Shown in pieces: positions 3,918-6,282 of a stretch of DNA of 6,282 bases (positions within the stretch are counted from its first letter, which is position 1; each line of letters opens with the position of its first letter). The notes under the pieces were generated by a model, which did not search any database, was not told the origin of the DNA, and saw nothing but the letters and a program-made list of their open reading frames with translations. Source of the DNA: Omnitrophica WOR_2 bacterium GWA2_47_8 (GTDB lineage: Bacteria > Omnitrophota > Gorgyraeia > Zapsychrales > GWA2-47-8); contig MHFY01000065.1 of NCBI GenBank assembly GCA_001805375.1, positions 349 to 6,630 on the forward strand, given 5' to 3'. A program made the translations under genes and the position numbers.

Positions 3918-6282
3918 ATGAAACTATCAAGAAAAGATTTCTTAAAGGTTTCGGCGATTACAGCGGTGACGCTGGCCCTTTCAAATCCAAAGCTGTCCCT
4001 TTGGGCGCTGGAGCCGGTCGAGGATATCAAAAATCCGCTGGAATACTATCCAAGCCGCGATTGGGAAAAAGTCTATCGTGATCAATACCGTTATGACAGC
4101 ACTTTTTCATGGGTTTGCTCGCCCAATGACACTCATGCTTGTCGCGCTAAAGCGTACGTTCGAAACGGAATCGTCATTCGCGAAGGCGAAGAATACAACT
4201 ACGCCACCTATGCGGACATCTATGGCAACAAGGCTACCCCAAACTGGAATCCCAGGCAGTGCGCTAAAGGTTACACCTTCCACCGGATGATGTACGGTCC
4301 TTACCGGCTTAAATATCCGATGGTTCGTCGAGGCTGGAAACAGTGGGCACAGGATGGCTACCCTGATCTCACTGCTGAAAATAAATCAAAATATAAATTT
4401 GATGCGCGTGGCGATGACAAGTTGGAAAAAATTTCATGGGATGAAATCCTTACGCTGGTTGCGGGTGCTTTGGTCGCGATTTCCAAGAGATACAATGGCG
4501 ATGAAGGCCGTAAGAAACTTTTAGATCAGGGGTATCCGCAGGAGATGATCGATGCGATGGAAGGAGCCGGAACGAGAACCTTGAAGTTCCGGGGGGGGAT
4601 GGGGCTTTTGGGAGTGTTTGGAAAGTATGGCATGTATCGGCTCAGCAATACGATGGCGCTTTTGGATGATCATATTCGGCATGTTGGTGAAAAAGGCGCC
4701 AAGGCCGGGCGTACCTGGTCCAATTATACTTGGCATGGGGATCAGGCCCCAGGGCATCCCTGGGTGCACGGGCTTCAAAATTCAGACTGCGATTTTAACG
4801 ATCTAAGATCGAGCAAGTTGATTATCCAGGATGGAAAAAATCTGGTTGAGAATAAACTAACGGACAGTCACTGGTTTATCGAGTGCATGGAACGAGGCGC
4901 CAAGCTTGTTACAATTACTCCTGAGTATGGGCCTCCCGCCACCAAATCGGATTACTGGCTTCCTGTCCGTCCCGGTACCGACGCTGCTTTATGGCTTGGA
5001 ATCACTCGATTGATGATCGATAAGGACTGGTACGATAAAAATTTTGTCCTCCAATTTACGGATTTCCCTTATTTGGTCCGCACCGATAATCTCAAACGTT
5101 TGAGGGCGAACGAAATTTTTCCGGACTACAAACCGGCTCTTTCCAAGGAGGGGGCGAGCTTTAAATATCAGGGTTTGAAAGATGAAATGTATGCCAAATT
5201 GGGTGATTTTGTGGTTTGGGATGCTATGAAAAATAGCCCAGTTGCAATCACCCGTGATGATATCGGCGAAAACATGGCCAAGAAAGGAATTCAACCTCTC
5301 TTGGAAGGGACCTTCAAAGTTCCCTTGGTGAATGGACAGGAAATAGAAGTCATGACTCTATTTTCAATGTACCGGATCCACCTCAAAGACTACGATTTGG
5401 ACAGTGTCGCAGAAATGACGCATGCTCCCAAAGACCTTATGGAACAACTCGCTAAGGACATTGCGACCATCAAGCCCGTGGCGATCCATCAGGGGGAAGG
5501 AATCAACCACTACTTTCACGCCACTGAAATGAATCGCGCCTCCTATTTGCCTTTGATTTTGACGGGGAATATAGGAAATCCGGGCGGCGGCTCTCATGGC
5601 TGGGCTGGAAATTATAAAGCTGCTGTTTTTCAGGGATCCCCGTGGACGGGTCCGGGCTTCAAAGGCTGGGTGGCCGAGGATCCTTTTCATGCGAATCTAG
5701 ATCCGTCGGCTCATGGGAAAGACATTCATGCCCATGCCTTTACGAAAGATGAAGAACCTGCTTATTGGAATCATAGCGACCGGCCGCTAATCGTGGAAAC
5801 GCCTAAGGAAGGGCGCAAAGTTTTTACCGGTAAAACACATATGCCAAGTCCGACCAAGGCTATGATTTTTACCAATGTTAACTTAATTAATAATGCCAAA
5901 CATGCCTATGAAATGATCAAAAATGTGAACCCTAATGTCGAGATGATTCTTTCAATCGATATTCAGATGACAGCGTCCATTGAATATGCGGATGTGGCTC
6001 TTCCCGCGAACACTTGGATGGAATTTGAAGGTCTGGAAGTGACGGCCTCCTGTTCAAACCCATTTTTACAGATCTGGAAAGGCGGAGTGCGTCCTATTTT
6101 TGATTCGCGTGATGACCTTGTCATTCTGGCTCAAATCGCAGAAAGGTTAGCAACGCTGACCGGCGATTCCAGAATCCGCGATTACTGGAAGTTTGTTCTG
6201 GAGGGAAAACGAGAAATTTATATTCAAAGATTACTCGACTCCTCGACAACGACTGTTGGCTACAAGCTCGACGATATCATGG
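3918..6282 (+). CDS. NxrA/NarG-like exported molybdopterin oxidoreductase alpha subunit, type II DMSO reductase family (3' partial)
   Basis: Catalytic bis-molybdopterin subunit, probably acting on nitrite/nitrate in the periplasm. 788 codons are visible with no stop; nitrite oxidoreductase alphas are around 1,100 residues, so roughly 300 are missing. The N-terminus is Tat-like (SRKDFLK at 4-10, then a hydrophobic stretch to about 31), with Lys in place of the second Arg. The FS0 cluster motif is Cys67-x3-Asp71-x3-Cys75-x39-Cys115, with Asp where NarG has its first Cys and Cys where NarG has His. DIYGNKATPNWNPRQC (100-115) and YRLKYPMVRRGWKQW follow. Other blocks: WDEI (about 174), TRTLKFRGGMGLLG (about 218-231), WHGDQAPGHPW (about 273-283), Asp295 in FNDLRSSK aligning with the NarG Asp molybdenum ligand, GEGINHYFH (about 527-535), TGNIGNPGGGSHGWAGNYK (549-567) and EYADVALPANTW (about 688-699), then TASCSNPFLQIWKGG. 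This set fits the Nitrospira/anammox Nxr and archaeal exported Nar branch better than membrane NarG. Nitrate reductase or another oxyanion substrate remains possible. The beta subunit should follow outside the window. Confidence 0.87.
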   Translation, partial: MKLSRKDFLKVSAITAVTLALSNPKLSLWALEPVEDIKNPLEYYPSRDWEKVYRDQYRYDSTFSWVCSPNDTHACRAKAYVRNGIVIREGEEYNYATYADIYGNKATPNWNPRQCAKGYTFHRMMYGPYRLKYPMVRRGWKQWAQDGYPDLTAENKSKYKFDARGDDKLEKISWDEILTLVAGALVAISKRYNGDEGRKKLLDQGYPQEMIDAMEGAGTRTLKFRGGMGLLGVFGKYGMYRLSNTMALLDDHIRHVGEKGAKAGRTWSNYTWHGDQAPGHPWVHGLQNSDCDFNDLRSSKLIIQDGKNLVENKLTDSHWFIECMERGAKLVTITPEYGPPATKSDYWLPVRPGTDAALWLGITRLMIDKDWYDKNFVLQFTDFPYLVRTDNLKRLRANEIFPDYKPALSKEGASFKYQGLKDEMYAKLGDFVVWDAMKNSPVAITRDDIGENMAKKGIQPLLEGTFKVPLVNGQEIEVMTLFSMYRIHLKDYDLDSVAEMTHAPKDLMEQLAKDIATIKPVAIHQGEGINHYFHATEMNRASYLPLILTGNIGNPGGGSHGWAGNYKAAVFQGSPWTGPGFKGWVAEDPFHANLDPSAHGKDIHAHAFTKDEEPAYWNHSDRPLIVETPKEGRKVFTGKTHMPSPTKAMIFTNVNLINNAKHAYEMIKNVNPNVEMILSIDIQMTASIEYADVALPANTWMEFEGLEVTASCSNPFLQIWKGGVRPIFDSRDDLVILAQIAERLATLTGDSRIRDYWKFVLEGKREIYIQRLLDSSTTTVGYKLDDIM

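Noticed and set aside
4521..5690. Minus-strand open frames at 4521-4778, 4989-5294 and 5364-5690, and plus-strand frames at 4078-4290 and 4618-4806
   Set aside because: All lie wholly inside the alpha-subunit coding frame, which carries continuous conserved family motifs; the alternative products are low-complexity or unrecognisable and have no supporting signals.

Overview
The window is a densely packed bacterial stretch with every gene on the + strand and no gene-free interval longer than about 45 bases. The content is two cofactor-rich blocks. The left block (1-1779) is a LeuC/LeuD-type hydro-lyase pair: the large subunit enters from outside the window, and the small subunit overlaps its stop codon by four bases. 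The right block (about 1801-6282) is an anaerobic/nitrogen-type electron-transfer cluster. It holds an FNR-type palindrome, a short cyclic-nucleotide-binding-fold protein without a DNA-binding domain, an exported cytochrome with two c-type haem domains fused to a haem-b (ethylbenzene dehydrogenase gamma / NxrC-like) domain, and the first 788 codons of an exported molybdopterin oxidoreductase alpha subunit. That last gene runs off the right edge.

The alpha subunit looks like the NxrA/NarG-type branch of the type II DMSO reductase family, the branch seen in Nitrospira-type periplasmic nitrite oxidoreductases, anammox bacteria and archaeal exported nitrate reductases. The visible signs are a C-x3-D-x3-C-x39-C iron-sulfur motif, a candidate Asp molybdenum ligand, and long conserved blocks around residues 549 and 674-715. 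The triheme cytochrome would be the gamma/electron-transfer partner. A beta (multi-[4Fe-4S]) subunit is expected just beyond the right edge but is not in view. Whether the enzyme oxidises nitrite, reduces nitrate or acts on another oxyanion cannot be decided here.

The most interesting point is regulatory. A perfect TTGAT-N4-ATCAA palindrome lies in the gap between the two blocks, immediately before a gene for an FNR/DNR-like sensor fold that lacks its helix-turn-helix. Junctions in the right block (ATGA overlap at 2255-2258, 28-base gap at 3890-3917) suggest one transcript.

The organism is Gram-negative-like (Sec and Tat-like export signals, periplasmic c-type cytochromes) with moderate GC by eye. 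Nitrospirota, NC10, Planctomycetota (anammox), Nitrospinota or a related candidate phylum are all possible. The sequence alone does not settle it.
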